This document shows, in pieces, positions 1-7,079 of a DNA stretch of 8,780 nt. This stretch comes from JAZKFT01 sp043760535 (GTDB taxonomy: Bacteria; Bacteroidota; Bacteroidia; Chitinophagales; Chitinophagaceae): the NCBI GenBank assembly GCA_043760535.1, contig JAYUOV010000283.1, positions 1-8,780 of the forward strand, written 5' to 3'. A program made the position numbers and the translations under genes. The stretch's first letter is position 1, and the number at the start of each line of letters is the position of its first letter. Under the pieces are notes generated by a model, which saw nothing but the letters and a program-made list of their open reading frames with translations, ran no database searches and had not been told where the DNA came from.

Positions 1-165
1 TTTTACGCCGAACCGGAACTGGAGCCTGAACCGGAACCGGAACTGGACTTTGAGTCGGAACTGGAACTGGAGCCGGAACTTGTAGAAAAAACCTATTGGT
101 GGGTATGGGTCATTGTAATTTTTGCGGTAAGTGCAGGCCTAATCTGGCTAAAGCGTTTCAGCTAA
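1..165 (+). CDS. C-terminal end of a Glu/Pro/Leu-repeat protein with a terminal membrane helix (partial)
   Basis: Frame 1 is open from the left edge to a TAA at 163-165, giving the last 54 residues of a protein whose start lies outside the window. Residues 4-27 are an acidic repeat of Glu-Pro and Glu-Leu units. Next come a short linker (VEKTYW), a hydrophobic stretch of about 18 residues rich in Trp, Val and Ile (about 33-50), and a tail ending KRFS. The layout is an acidic spacer, one membrane-spanning helix and a short positive cytoplasmic end, which suggests a membrane-anchored protein with the acidic part outside the cytoplasm. The repeat shows clean codon-level periodicity (GAA/GAG followed by CCG or CTG), and the frame runs without interruption into a plausible helix, so I judge it real coding. 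Family and function cannot be told from this tail. It converges with the minus-strand gene, and the two stop codons overlap. Confidence 0.7.
   Translation, partial: FYAEPELEPEPEPELDFESELELEPELVEKTYWWVWVIVIFAVSAGLIWLKRFS
10..81 (+). repeat. Degenerate GAACYG hexamer tandem repeat inside the coding tail
   Basis: About twelve imperfect copies of a 6-base unit (GAACCG, GAACTG, GAGCCG and similar) encode Glu-Pro/Glu-Leu dipeptides. Copy number in such tracts can change by slippage in multiples of two residues without breaking the frame. The interruption around 48-57 (GACTTTGAGTCG) is the least regular part. Confidence 0.75.
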
Positions 166-1712
166 TCTGCCTTTCTCTTGTCAAGGTATTTTCTTCTGAT
201 AATATCCTGAACGGGTACTGTTTCCAATTTACTTTCGAGCCAGCTAATAATGTCGAGGTATGCAAAAGCACGGGTTTCGCCACGGCTGTTTTCGTATTGT
301 TTTAATTTATCCAGCAGCTTCTTAAATTCTGGTTTTAGTTTGGCAGGTGTAAGGCTAAATGCCTTCTTTAGAAACTTAAACATTTCTTCTTCTACCACAC
401 TTAGGTTTTCCATTTTGGCCATAAAGCGATATACCGATTTTATTAAATATTCCAGTAGTTGAAAATTGCCAATTTCATAATGAGCTATCAGGTGCAAAAG
501 CCGTGCGTAGCATTGTAAGTCCGTTCTCAAATCTACTTTTAAGTTGATGATTTTATTGAGGTAATCAATGGCTTTGTCGTAATCGCCGCTGCCAAAATAC
601 AGGCTGGCTATTTTGTAGTAGAATACCAGGATGCGGTGCCTGTCTAAGTATAATTTGTTACTGGTAATAAAATTTTCAATATCCGGCACCAGCTCCAAAC
701 CCTTGCTGAACGTGCCTTGCATAAAATGCTGGTTTATTTTGGCAATGTATAGGTACAAAAATGTCTGAATCCGGTTATTGTCTTTTACTGTCATCAGCGG
801 CGATTGAGAAAAAGCTTCAAACCGTTGCAGTTCTATCAGAAATTTGGCATCGTTATTCAAGTCGAAATGGGCACCCAGCAGGTTGTGTATCCCTTTAATG
901 TAGTGGGTGGTTTCTATCTCTATCATAAAAGGTTCCTTCTCAAAAAGATCCACCCATTTTTGGGTGTAGCGGTAATACATTAAATAGTCTTGCCGAATAA
1001 AAGCATACCAGCAATAGCTCTGATAGAGATACAATTTCTCGTAAAAACCCTCACAGTTTTTTACATCAAATGTCAGGTGATCATTAAAGTATTGCTTTAC
1101 CGCTTCCTCGTCTTTTTTATTACGGGCATGGCCGTGTTTAATATACCAGCTATACAGTTGCAGTGCCAGATTACTTAGTTGGCCAATCATGGTAAGCCGG
1201 TTAGTGGCTTCGGTTACTTCTTTGCTAAGCGTATCGGCCCTATCCTGCATACTGCGGGTAATATGCAGGCTTTCTATTTTCTTTTCTAAAAAAAGTACCT
1301 GTATTAAAAAGCTAACCTGATTATTGGCTTTGGTCTGCTCTTTAATCTTATCCAGCAGTTTCAGGCTTTGAAAATAAAGCCCCTTATTGTACAATATCCT
1401 GGCATAATCCAGTTGTTCATGCAGTTGTATATCTATGTTCACTTCGCTTTTCAATAACCGGATGCTGGCCAACAGTTCTTTATACAGACTGGCCTTAATA
1501 TTACTTAGTTGAAGCTTGGTAATGGCCTTATTTTTCTTCAGCAATTGTTCCTCATCGTACTCATCCATACCGTCTAAAGCATCAAAAAGCTGCACAATTT
1601 TAAGGTCGCCTGCCGAAGTGTTTCGGTTTACGTATAGCTTAAAATGGCGCTTTTCACTCTTTTCGAGGCTCTTAACCAGTAAGAATAGTGCATCAGTATG
1701 TCGGTTGGGCAT
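162..1712 (-). CDS. Conserved-type alpha-helical (TPR-like) protein of unknown function
   Basis: This is a 516-aa cytoplasmic-looking protein with no signal peptide or membrane helix. I place the start at the ATG at 1712 (MPNRHTDALF). A TTG four codons further upstream is possible but less likely. The N-terminus carries a basic, helical stretch (KSLEKSEKRHFKLY, about residues 14-27). The rest is almost entirely amphipathic helix. Two segments look like tetratricopeptide-type helix pairs: about residues 101-126 (ARILYNKGLYFQSLKLLDKI) and about 362-393, around YKIASLYFGSGDYDKAIDYL. Such solenoids usually mediate protein-protein contacts. I do not recognise a named family; similar helical proteins of about 500 residues are, to my knowledge, common and uncharacterised in Bacteroidota. 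It lies 102 bases downstream of the XRE-like gene on the same strand, so they may share a transcript. Its TAG stop (162-164) overlaps the TAA of the convergent left-edge gene. GC content is about 42-43% in sampled lines, like leuA and unlike the AT-rich cluster. Confidence 0.85.
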   Translation of the reverse strand: MPNRHTDALFLLVKSLEKSEKRHFKLYVNRNTSAGDLKIVQLFDALDGMDEYDEEQLLKKNKAITKLQLSNIKASLYKELLASIRLLKSEVNIDIQLHEQLDYARILYNKGLYFQSLKLLDKIKEQTKANNQVSFLIQVLFLEKKIESLHITRSMQDRADTLSKEVTEATNRLTMIGQLSNLALQLYSWYIKHGHARNKKDEEAVKQYFNDHLTFDVKNCEGFYEKLYLYQSYCWYAFIRQDYLMYYRYTQKWVDLFEKEPFMIEIETTHYIKGIHNLLGAHFDLNNDAKFLIELQRFEAFSQSPLMTVKDNNRIQTFLYLYIAKINQHFMQGTFSKGLELVPDIENFITSNKLYLDRHRILVFYYKIASLYFGSGDYDKAIDYLNKIINLKVDLRTDLQCYARLLHLIAHYEIGNFQLLEYLIKSVYRFMAKMENLSVVEEEMFKFLKKAFSLTPAKLKPEFKKLLDKLKQYENSRGETRAFAYLDIISWLESKLETVPVQDIIRRKYLDKRKAD

Positions 1713-1814
1713 TGTAATAAACAATATTGGCTTTTAAAGGTACCAGCGTAAATGATTACAGCAGTATAGATTAGCAGGTACTGGCAAAAATGCAAATAAA
1801 ACCTTCCAGATGTA

Positions 1815-2195
1815 TTAACTAACCTTACTCCTTAAATAGGAAATCTCCTCCTTTAAGTGGGCTATCATTTCTCTATACCCATCAGCCTGGCTGTGCAGGG
1901 TGTAAGCCTGTTGGTTATTATTGTATTGTGCACCATCGGTAGGGCTAAATATAAAATGTACCGCCTGTTCGTTTGGGAAAAAACTAATCAGCGATCGATT
2001 GTATAATCGGCTCATGGCCAGCAGGCAGTCTATGGTTAAGCCCCGCAGGTCGCCATTTTCATATTTGGATAAGGTGGAGCGGCTAATGCCCAATTCTTTG
2101 GCGGCTGTATCCTGCTTTTTGCCTGCCTCATTCCTTGCTTTTGATAGTTGTAAGGCCAGGCCTTGTAATAACTGTTCGTTTGTAGTAACATTCAT
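1815..2195 (-). CDS. XRE/Cro-CI family small transcriptional regulator
   Basis: This is a 126-aa protein. About residues 15-66 form a Cro/CI-type helix-turn-helix. A first helix (LALQLSKARNEAG) is followed by QDTAAKELG, then the likely recognition helix SRSTLSKYENG (about 38-48), then LTIDCLLAMSRLYN, the usual closing helices. After a short hydrophobic step (LISFFP) comes a polar linker rich in Asn and Gln. The C-terminal helix (YREMIAHLKEEISYLRSKV, about 107-125) has heptad-like hydrophobics and probably forms a coiled coil for dimerisation. I chose the ATG at 2195. The frame can be extended to a TTG at 2222, but that would put the inverted repeat at 2218-2244 into the coding sequence. The gene is transcribed away from the cysteine-rich gene at 2520 and towards the TPR-like gene, so it could regulate either or itself. 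No target can be assigned from sequence. Confidence 0.85.
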   Translation of the reverse strand: MNVTTNEQLLQGLALQLSKARNEAGKKQDTAAKELGISRSTLSKYENGDLRGLTIDCLLAMSRLYNRSLISFFPNEQAVHFIFSPTDGAQYNNNQQAYTLHSQADGYREMIAHLKEEISYLRSKVS

Positions 2196-2519
2196 GTGTG
2201 GCAAATTAAACAAAATGTGCAATTGGTGCTACATAAAAATTGCATAATTTAATAATCTGCACCCTTAAGATGGCTACTATTACAAAACATTATTGGCCAA
2301 ATAATTGCGGGGCTTTACACCTCAATTTAGCCCAAAGAAAAACAGAAAAAAAGGTGGTTGACTGTACCGTAAACAGCATCGGGAAGAAAACACAGCCGAT
2401 GGAACAGCAATGTTTTGAAAACTGGAATCCGTGAGTTCGTGGTAGCACGTGGAATGCATGACGCCTGTGATATTTTGCCGGGGCGAAAGGCGGGGTTTTA
2501 CAATTAGAATAAAATAATA
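2196..2519. other. Divergent intergenic region between XRE gene and cysteine-rich gene, with a doubtful 54-aa ORF
   Basis: This 324-base gap should hold both divergent promoters, but no clear consensus is visible. An ATG at 2270 opens a plus-strand frame of 54 residues to TGA at 2432-2434 (begins MATITKHYWPNN, ends CFENWNP; three Cys). It is hydrophilic, has no signal peptide and resembles nothing I know, so I give it a low chance of being a gene. Just before the 2520 start lies a GC-rich patch. CGCCT (2462-2466) can pair with AGGCG (2488-2492) around an inner GCC/GGC pair, and GGGTTTT follows. This could be a leader structure or weak terminator. The remaining leader shows nothing I can identify. 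Confidence 0.5.
2218..2244. promoter_or_regulatory. 7-bp inverted repeat upstream of the XRE gene, possible operator
   Basis: TGCAATT (2218-2224) and AATTGCA (2238-2244) are perfect inverted arms with a 13-base spacer, about 23-49 bases upstream of the chosen XRE start. Cro/CI-type dimers usually bind such two-fold sites and often control their own promoters, so autoregulation is a reasonable guess. Arms of this length can arise by chance in AT-rich DNA. I found no convincing Bacteroidota-type promoter (TTG, then TAnnTTTG) beside it. Confidence 0.3.
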
Positions 2520-2855
2520 ATGAAAAAGATTTTTTCAACTGCAATAGCAGTCTTTCTTTGTACGTTTATGTTTGCGGCGAAAACTTCAAACACACAAACT
2601 GAATCTTATGTAATTGTAGAAGAAATTACATACTCACCAGAATGTAGTTCAAATGCAAGTGGCTCAAGTTCAGGTGTTGGATATTGCGAAGATGGGTCTA
2701 GTTATACCATTTCAGTAACTAGGTCGTGCAGTGCTACTGGTGCCGATTGTTGTGCAGCTGAAGCGGCTGCACAGCTATGTGCAAACAACCTTGCAAAAGG
2801 TGGATTAGTTCATATTTTAATACAAATGGCTGTAAGTGAAATTAGCCCTTGCTAG
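2520..2855 (+). CDS. Small exported cysteine-rich protein, no recognised family
   Basis: This is a 111-aa protein starting at ATG 2520. Residues 1-20 form a typical export signal: MKK, a hydrophobic core IFSTAIAVFLCTFMF, then AA, with a likely cut around residues 19-21. Cys14 lies inside the hydrophobic core and is preceded by Leu, so it is not a normal lipobox. The mature part (about 90 residues) has seven cysteines, at 42, 56, 70, 77, 78, 87 and 111. They include an adjacent pair and the final residue. The region between 42 and 70 is rich in Ser and Gly; 75-92 is an Ala-rich likely helix (CCAAEAAAQLC). Cysteine-rich exported proteins usually form disulfides in the periplasm or outside the cell; an odd count leaves one free for a partner. 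The size and layout recall small secreted Bacteroidota proteins such as the NVEAL group, but I see no NVEAL motif. It leads the cluster with the GLPGLI and receptor genes and is separated from them by a strong hairpin. A structural, signalling or peptide-precursor role is possible; none is shown. Confidence 0.8.
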   Translation: MKKIFSTAIAVFLCTFMFAAKTSNTQTESYVIVEEITYSPECSSNASGSSSGVGYCEDGSSYTISVTRSCSATGADCCAAEAAAQLCANNLAKGGLVHILIQMAVSEISPC

Positions 2856-2863
2856 TATTTTTA

Positions 2864-2897
2864 AGTTATCAGTAAGCCGTAAGGCTTACTGATAACT
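2864..2897 (+). terminator. Perfect 15-bp hairpin with GTAA loop after the cysteine-rich gene
   Basis: The left arm 2864-2878 (AGTTATCAGTAAGCC) and right arm 2883-2897 are exact reverse complements around the loop GTAA, which is a stable GNRA-type loop in RNA. It begins nine bases after the stop of the 111-aa gene and ends 30 bases before the next ATG. It is followed by AGTATTAAATTT, not by a real T run, so it is not a textbook intrinsic terminator. A partial terminator, or a 3'-end stabiliser that lets the small gene be made in excess of the downstream genes, would fit. The structure is certain; the role is inferred. Confidence 0.6.
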
Positions 2898-2927
2898 AGT
2901 ATTAAATTTAACAACCTACATTTAATT

Positions 2928-3653
2928 ATGAAACTACTCCATTCAATGGTATTCAGTGTATGCCTCATGCTTTGTTGTAATGCTTACGCACAAACATTGA
3001 TTGCAACTTATAAAACAAAACTACCCGTTTCTTATAATGATGGTATGGGAATTAGTATACCAGTAATAGATTTGGAATTCACGGCAGTATATTGTGAAAT
3101 AGGTACACGCTCACTATTTTATAAAAAGCCAGATTACCTCAATATTTATCCAGATGGTACAGCTCGGCTACCCAAAAATGAAGAAAATAAAGTAGAATTT
3201 GTAACCTTTTGTATAGATACAATGCAGGGTGTAGTGTATTTAAATCAGGATTCTTTATTCCAAAAAACTTGGTTTGACTGTATTCCAAAAGGTGAGGGTG
3301 TGGATACAATTAACATGCGGTATTACGAACCTGGATATCAGATATGGGAAATTGATACCGCAACAAGAAATATATCAGGACTTAGTTGCCAGAAAGCCTC
3401 ATGGAAAGGTTCAAAAAGTAAAGTGAAACAATGGGAGGTATGGTTTGCTCCTTCAATTCGAACAATCTCGGGCCCCAATGGTATTGTGGGTTTGCCAGGT
3501 TTGGTAGTAGAAGGTGTAAATCTTGTGAGCGGAGAAAAATACCGGCTGGATAAATTTGAAATTTTACCTGAGAAAAATGAAAATCTCTTATTGCCAAATA
3601 TGTTCAAAAAGCCTACCAGGCTTTTAAGACCATTTAGAGTGTTTAAAAATTAA
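2928..3653 (+). CDS. GLPGLI family protein, predicted periplasmic
   Basis: This is a 241-aa protein with a clear signal peptide: MKLLHSMVFSVCLMLCCNAYAQ, with the cut after about residue 20-22. The family signature GLPGLV lies at 188-193. It follows the usual lead-in: WEIDTATRNISGLSCQKA (about 140-157), then a basic stretch, then EVWFAPSI and a Gly/Pro loop (about 170-187). These match the GLPGLI (Porph_ging) family of secreted Bacteroidota proteins, whose function is not established and which are often encoded beside outer-membrane receptor-like proteins. The length fits the family (roughly 220-300 residues). The mature protein has Cys at 56, 95, 118 and 154. The start at 2928 gives a proper signal peptide; no Shine-Dalgarno sequence is visible. 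The stop is seven bases before the start of the receptor gene, so the two are almost certainly co-transcribed and probably work together. The C-terminus is basic (KKPTRLLRPFRVFKN). Confidence 0.88.
   Translation: MKLLHSMVFSVCLMLCCNAYAQTLIATYKTKLPVSYNDGMGISIPVIDLEFTAVYCEIGTRSLFYKKPDYLNIYPDGTARLPKNEENKVEFVTFCIDTMQGVVYLNQDSLFQKTWFDCIPKGEGVDTINMRYYEPGYQIWEIDTATRNISGLSCQKASWKGSKSKVKQWEVWFAPSIRTISGPNGIVGLPGLVVEGVNLVSGEKYRLDKFEILPEKNENLLLPNMFKKPTRLLRPFRVFKN
3607..3625 (+). promoter_or_regulatory. 8-bp hairpin inside the 3' end of the GLPGLI gene
   Basis: AAAAGCCT (3607-3614), loop ACC, AGGCTTTT (3618-3625) form a perfect stem within the codons for the KKPTRLL segment, 36 bases before the start of the receptor gene. 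The shape is terminator-like, but no T run follows. It could modulate read-through or translation of the receptor gene. It may equally be a by-product of coding, so confidence in a role is low. Confidence 0.3.
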
Positions 3654-3660
3654 GCCTATT

Positions 3661-6390
3661 TTGATCAAGAAAATTTTACGCACTAAAAAAGACATTCTTA
3701 TTTTATTATGTCTTTTTTTTTTACTCCTATTCCATCAGTCTTATGCACAAAAGTCGATAACAATAAGGGCTAAGTGTATAACCCAGGATAATAAAGTAAT
3801 TGTAGGAGCTTCGGTTATATTTTATAAAAAATCAAGCGGTGTGATGCTTGCATTTTCTACATCAGGCAATGATGGGACATTTGAAAAACATTTGCGACTT
3901 AATTTAATTGATACATTAGTTATGAAGGCCTCTAACACAGGTCGTATAACAATACAATCTGAGTTTATATTTAATAAAGACACTGTTGTAGACAAACTAA
4001 TTGTTTTACACTTAGATACGGTATCTCTTAAAAATGTAACTGTTACTGCCCAGCCAATTTGGGTGCGGGGTGATACTACCTTTTTTAAGGCAGACTTTTT
4101 TAAGGATGGAGGTGAGAGAAAGTTGGCTGATCTTATTGTTAAGATGCCAGGTTTTGAGATAGATGAACAGGGTAATTTGCTTTATAAGAAGAAAATAGTA
4201 GAAAAGGTAATGATTGAGGGGGAAGAAATATTTGCGGATAAGATCAAGCTAATATTGAATAATTTTCCAGTTCATGTATTAAATACAGTGCAGGCACTAG
4301 AAAAGCAAAGTAGTAATAAGGTACTAAAAGGATTGGTTTCGGATAATAAGGTATTTGTTAACCTAGGATTATCTGATAAGGTGAAACTGAAAGCCGCTTT
4401 TGGTGATGGGGAGGTGGGGCTAGGAATGCGTAACCGTTTCATTTTTAATCCGGTGTTATTTTCATTATTCAGAAAAATTAAGATTGGTTATATCGGCAAT
4501 TGTAATAGTGTTGGCCTGGGTTTAGATTGGCAACAGGAAGCGGATTTAAAAACAAATTTTACAAAGCAAGGGCAGCTTTGGGCTATGCGTGGGCTAGGGT
4601 TACAGCTAATAAACAATTTTACCGGTGAAAAATATATAACAAACAGGCAGTTAAATAATCAAATCCAGGTAAACTTTCCACTCGGAAAACGTTTAAAAAC
4701 TATAACAGAACTATATCAATTTAATGACAAGCAAAGACAAAATACTTTTTATCAATCTCAGCTATTTAGTAATAATAATTATTTCAGCCGAACTGACTCA
4801 ACTAATATTATTTATGAACCCAACATACTAGTTGTTAAATATAGCATTGATTTTAATGTAGATTCAACACAGCAGTTAATTGTTGGCACATCCTTGTCAA
4901 AAGACTTTACGACCGCCGCTCAGGCATCAGTTTATACTACAGATAACAATAAATCAAAGATATTCAAGCAAATTAGAAACTATTGGAATAGTTGGCAGCT
5001 AAGCAGTAGCTATACAAAGCGATTTAATGCCAATACGGCGACTACTTTGATTACAGATATTTCTTATAACCAACTACCACAATTAGGTACCGGAGAATCT
5101 AGTAGCTATTCAGCCATTTTTAATCTGCCAGATAGCGGTTATTCTTTTTTTAGACAATCTGTTGCAAATAAGTTTTTGTTTTGCAAATCTATTTTACAAG
5201 TTTTAAAGAAAACAGATAAAGGGCTTTTCACCAATTCACTGATTCTTGATTACAAGTTTGCAAAAAGCGAAAACCAATCCTCATTTTTAAATAAAATGAC
5301 AGGTAGTGTGGTGTCTGCCAGCAATGCAATTAGCAGTACTGGGCAATATAGTTTTGTATCTGTTGAAAATATGACAGCCAAAAGATTTAAGGCTTTTGGC
5401 AAAATACAAATTGATGGAAAACTATGGGCAGGATTTGTTAATACAATTATCAGCAATAATATTTCTAGACAAAATAAGACAATCCCAACAACGAAGTTAG
5501 AATTCAGCACTATGAATAAACTTTCAAAGTCTCTTAATCAAAATGTTACGTTGGTAGCTACCCAAAAAAGTGCCGATTTCTACCAGTTTAATAATAACAT
5601 ACAACCAGTTGGTATCACAAGTTTTAGAAAAATTATTAACAATAATAAACCAATAAGAACATTGAACGCCAATTATGCTTTAACCCATAACTGGCTAAGG
5701 GGATTAAGTTTTCATACTTTACATTTAGATATTAATTATGTTATGAACTTTGACACTTGGGCAACACAGAGTTCATTTTTAGAGTTTGTGCCTTTTTTTA
5801 TTGATTCAATAACGACCGTAAATACTAAAAATATTTCCATTTCTGTAAATTTAAATTTAGTAAACACATCAAAAAAACAAAACATTATACTTTCAACAGG
5901 TATCTACACCGGTAATGGTGTACTATTAACGAACAATCAAATAGCCAAAGTTGGTTATCAAACTTTTTGGTATAATGCTTCTTATAATAAAAGTTGGAAA
6001 AACAAGTATTTTGTTAAGGCTCAACAACATTTTACTATTCAAAAAGCAATACTGCCTCCTGAAATTAGTGATAATATTAGCACCTATACAGCTAATTTTA
6101 ATATTGGAATCAATCAAAAATTCACAATTAATAAGTACCTGAATTGTGGTGTTAACTGCGACTTTTTTCGACGTAACATTTTCACCAAAAAAGCTAATAG
6201 CTTTAATTGGGTTGATGCCTACTTAGGTCTAGTAATTCCGAAAAAGCCATTGTCATTTAGGATCTCTTTAAATAATCTTACAAATCAAAAGCTATTTTTT
6301 ACCCAAGATACCCAAACGCTTTTTCAATCATTTGCTAGTATTCCGTTAGTTAAGACCAACTTCTTTGTTAGTGCACGATTGCAGCTTTAA
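3661..6390 (+). CDS. TonB-dependent-receptor-like outer-membrane beta-barrel protein with carboxypeptidase-like N-terminal domain
   Basis: This is a 909-aa protein. Residues 1-30 are a signal peptide (long hydrophobic core DILILLCLFFLLLF, cut near SYAQ|K). Residues about 31-115 form a beta-sandwich of the CarboxypepD_reg-like type (TQDNKVIVGASVIFY, NDGTFEKHL). Residues about 118-245 resemble a receptor plug: LKNVTVTAQPIWVRGDTTFFKAD, then LADLIVKMPGFEIDEQGNLLY, then KVMIEGEEIF. From about 246 on it is all alternating beta-strand typical of an outer-membrane barrel, ending in SFRISLNNLTNQKLFF and a last strand FFVSARLQL. This is the architecture of the Bacteroidota receptor-like proteins (OMP_b-brl type) that sit beside GLPGLI genes. 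They presumably move or bind a substrate at the outer membrane; the ligand is unknown. The start must be the TTG at 3661: the frame back to the previous stop (3625-3627) has no ATG or GTG, and the next Met would remove the signal peptide. It has low GC (about 29% at 5641-5760). The final residue is Leu, where Phe is more usual. Confidence 0.88.
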   Translation: MIKKILRTKKDILILLCLFFLLLFHQSYAQKSITIRAKCITQDNKVIVGASVIFYKKSSGVMLAFSTSGNDGTFEKHLRLNLIDTLVMKASNTGRITIQSEFIFNKDTVVDKLIVLHLDTVSLKNVTVTAQPIWVRGDTTFFKADFFKDGGERKLADLIVKMPGFEIDEQGNLLYKKKIVEKVMIEGEEIFADKIKLILNNFPVHVLNTVQALEKQSSNKVLKGLVSDNKVFVNLGLSDKVKLKAAFGDGEVGLGMRNRFIFNPVLFSLFRKIKIGYIGNCNSVGLGLDWQQEADLKTNFTKQGQLWAMRGLGLQLINNFTGEKYITNRQLNNQIQVNFPLGKRLKTITELYQFNDKQRQNTFYQSQLFSNNNYFSRTDSTNIIYEPNILVVKYSIDFNVDSTQQLIVGTSLSKDFTTAAQASVYTTDNNKSKIFKQIRNYWNSWQLSSSYTKRFNANTATTLITDISYNQLPQLGTGESSSYSAIFNLPDSGYSFFRQSVANKFLFCKSILQVLKKTDKGLFTNSLILDYKFAKSENQSSFLNKMTGSVVSASNAISSTGQYSFVSVENMTAKRFKAFGKIQIDGKLWAGFVNTIISNNISRQNKTIPTTKLEFSTMNKLSKSLNQNVTLVATQKSADFYQFNNNIQPVGITSFRKIINNNKPIRTLNANYALTHNWLRGLSFHTLHLDINYVMNFDTWATQSSFLEFVPFFIDSITTVNTKNISISVNLNLVNTSKKQNIILSTGIYTGNGVLLTNNQIAKVGYQTFWYNASYNKSWKNKYFVKAQQHFTIQKAILPPEISDNISTYTANFNIGINQKFTINKYLNCGVNCDFFRRNIFTKKANSFNWVDAYLGLVIPKKPLSFRISLNNLTNQKLFFTQDTQTLFQSFASIPLVKTNFFVSARLQL

Positions 6391-6673
6391 TTTAATAGGT
6401 TCAATATGGCTTCTTCTTTCATTGCGATGTTAATTTGTTAGTAAACGACTTGCCTAAGTGTATTCTTTAGATTTTAGTATGTGTTTTAGTGCCAATACTG
6501 TACCATCAAAATATGACGAGAATCATTATATTGGTACATCTTTTTGCCAATAGTATTTTGCTAGTAGCCAAGCATACCAAAATTGTTACATACCATGAGA
6601 AGGCATTTTTTACAAGCCCAAAAAGATTTTTACGAAAAGCGATATGGCACTCTATGCCCCTTAAATATCTGAA

Positions 6674-6699
6674 AGGTTGTTAAAAATCAAAAACAACCT
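6674..6699. repeat. 8-bp inverted repeat (AGGTTGTT / AACAACCT)
   Basis: AGGTTGTT (6674-6681) and AACAACCT (6692-6699) are perfect inverted arms around a 10-base A-rich loop, in the gap after the receptor gene. There is no T run on the plus strand, and it lies almost 300 bases after the receptor stop, so it is a poor terminator candidate. Function unknown. Confidence 0.35.
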
Positions 6700-7058
6700 A
6701 CATTATTATAATTACTACCAAAGCAAGTCACAGAAAATTCACGTTTAATCTAAACCTAAATTTGTTCTTCAGATTTAAAAAAAACGGTAAATTTTTCCCG
6801 AATTGGCCAAGAAAAACGAAATTCATCCTCACCATGAGAATAGCTGGAAGTAGGAGTATTGGACAAATCAACAGCAGTATTTTCTACCAAACTTGATTAC
6901 GAATGGCAGGGGCGTGCTTTCAGATTTAGTATTTTATGTTGGGTTAAAAATTAAAAATTCAGTTGTTTATCGGATAGAAATAAATGTTCTTCAAATTGGG
7001 CATTGTAATTTATATCATTTAAAACCCTTTACCAAAGCGCATTTCAGCTTAATTAACA

Positions 7059-7079
7059 GGTTTTACATTCCGTAAAACC
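7059..7079. promoter_or_regulatory. 8-bp inverted repeat upstream of leuA (GGTTTTAC / GTAAAACC)
   Basis: GGTTTTAC (7059-7066), spacer ATTCC, GTAAAACC (7072-7079) form a perfect inverted repeat 121 bases before the leuA start. It is followed by the AT-rich AATATTATTTTG. It may be a protein-binding site for control of leuA, or a weak terminator closing whatever is transcribed from the left. Neither can be chosen from sequence alone. Confidence 0.35.

Noticed and set aside
1713..1724. Four-codon N-terminal extension of the TPR-like protein from a TTG at 1724
   Set aside because: The ATG at 1712 is a stronger start and gives a sensible N-terminus; nothing supports the longer form.
2290..2544. 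84-aa minus-strand open frame over the XRE/cysteine-rich intergenic region
   Set aside because: It overlaps the start and signal peptide of the better-supported 2520 gene, is rich in Phe, Cys and Lys without domain-like pattern, and has no recognisable motif.
2910..6704. 13-base identical sequence AACAACCTACATT at 2910-2922 (just before the GLPGLI start) and 6692-6704
   Set aside because: In 8.8 kb of AT-rich DNA roughly one shared 13-mer is expected by chance, and the match does not extend. It is not evidence of a shared promoter or attachment site.
6756..6890. 44-aa minus-strand frame as an intact gene
   Set aside because: It needs a TTG start immediately after an in-frame stop, has no recognised motif and lies in a region of broken frames. 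I kept it only as a possible relic.
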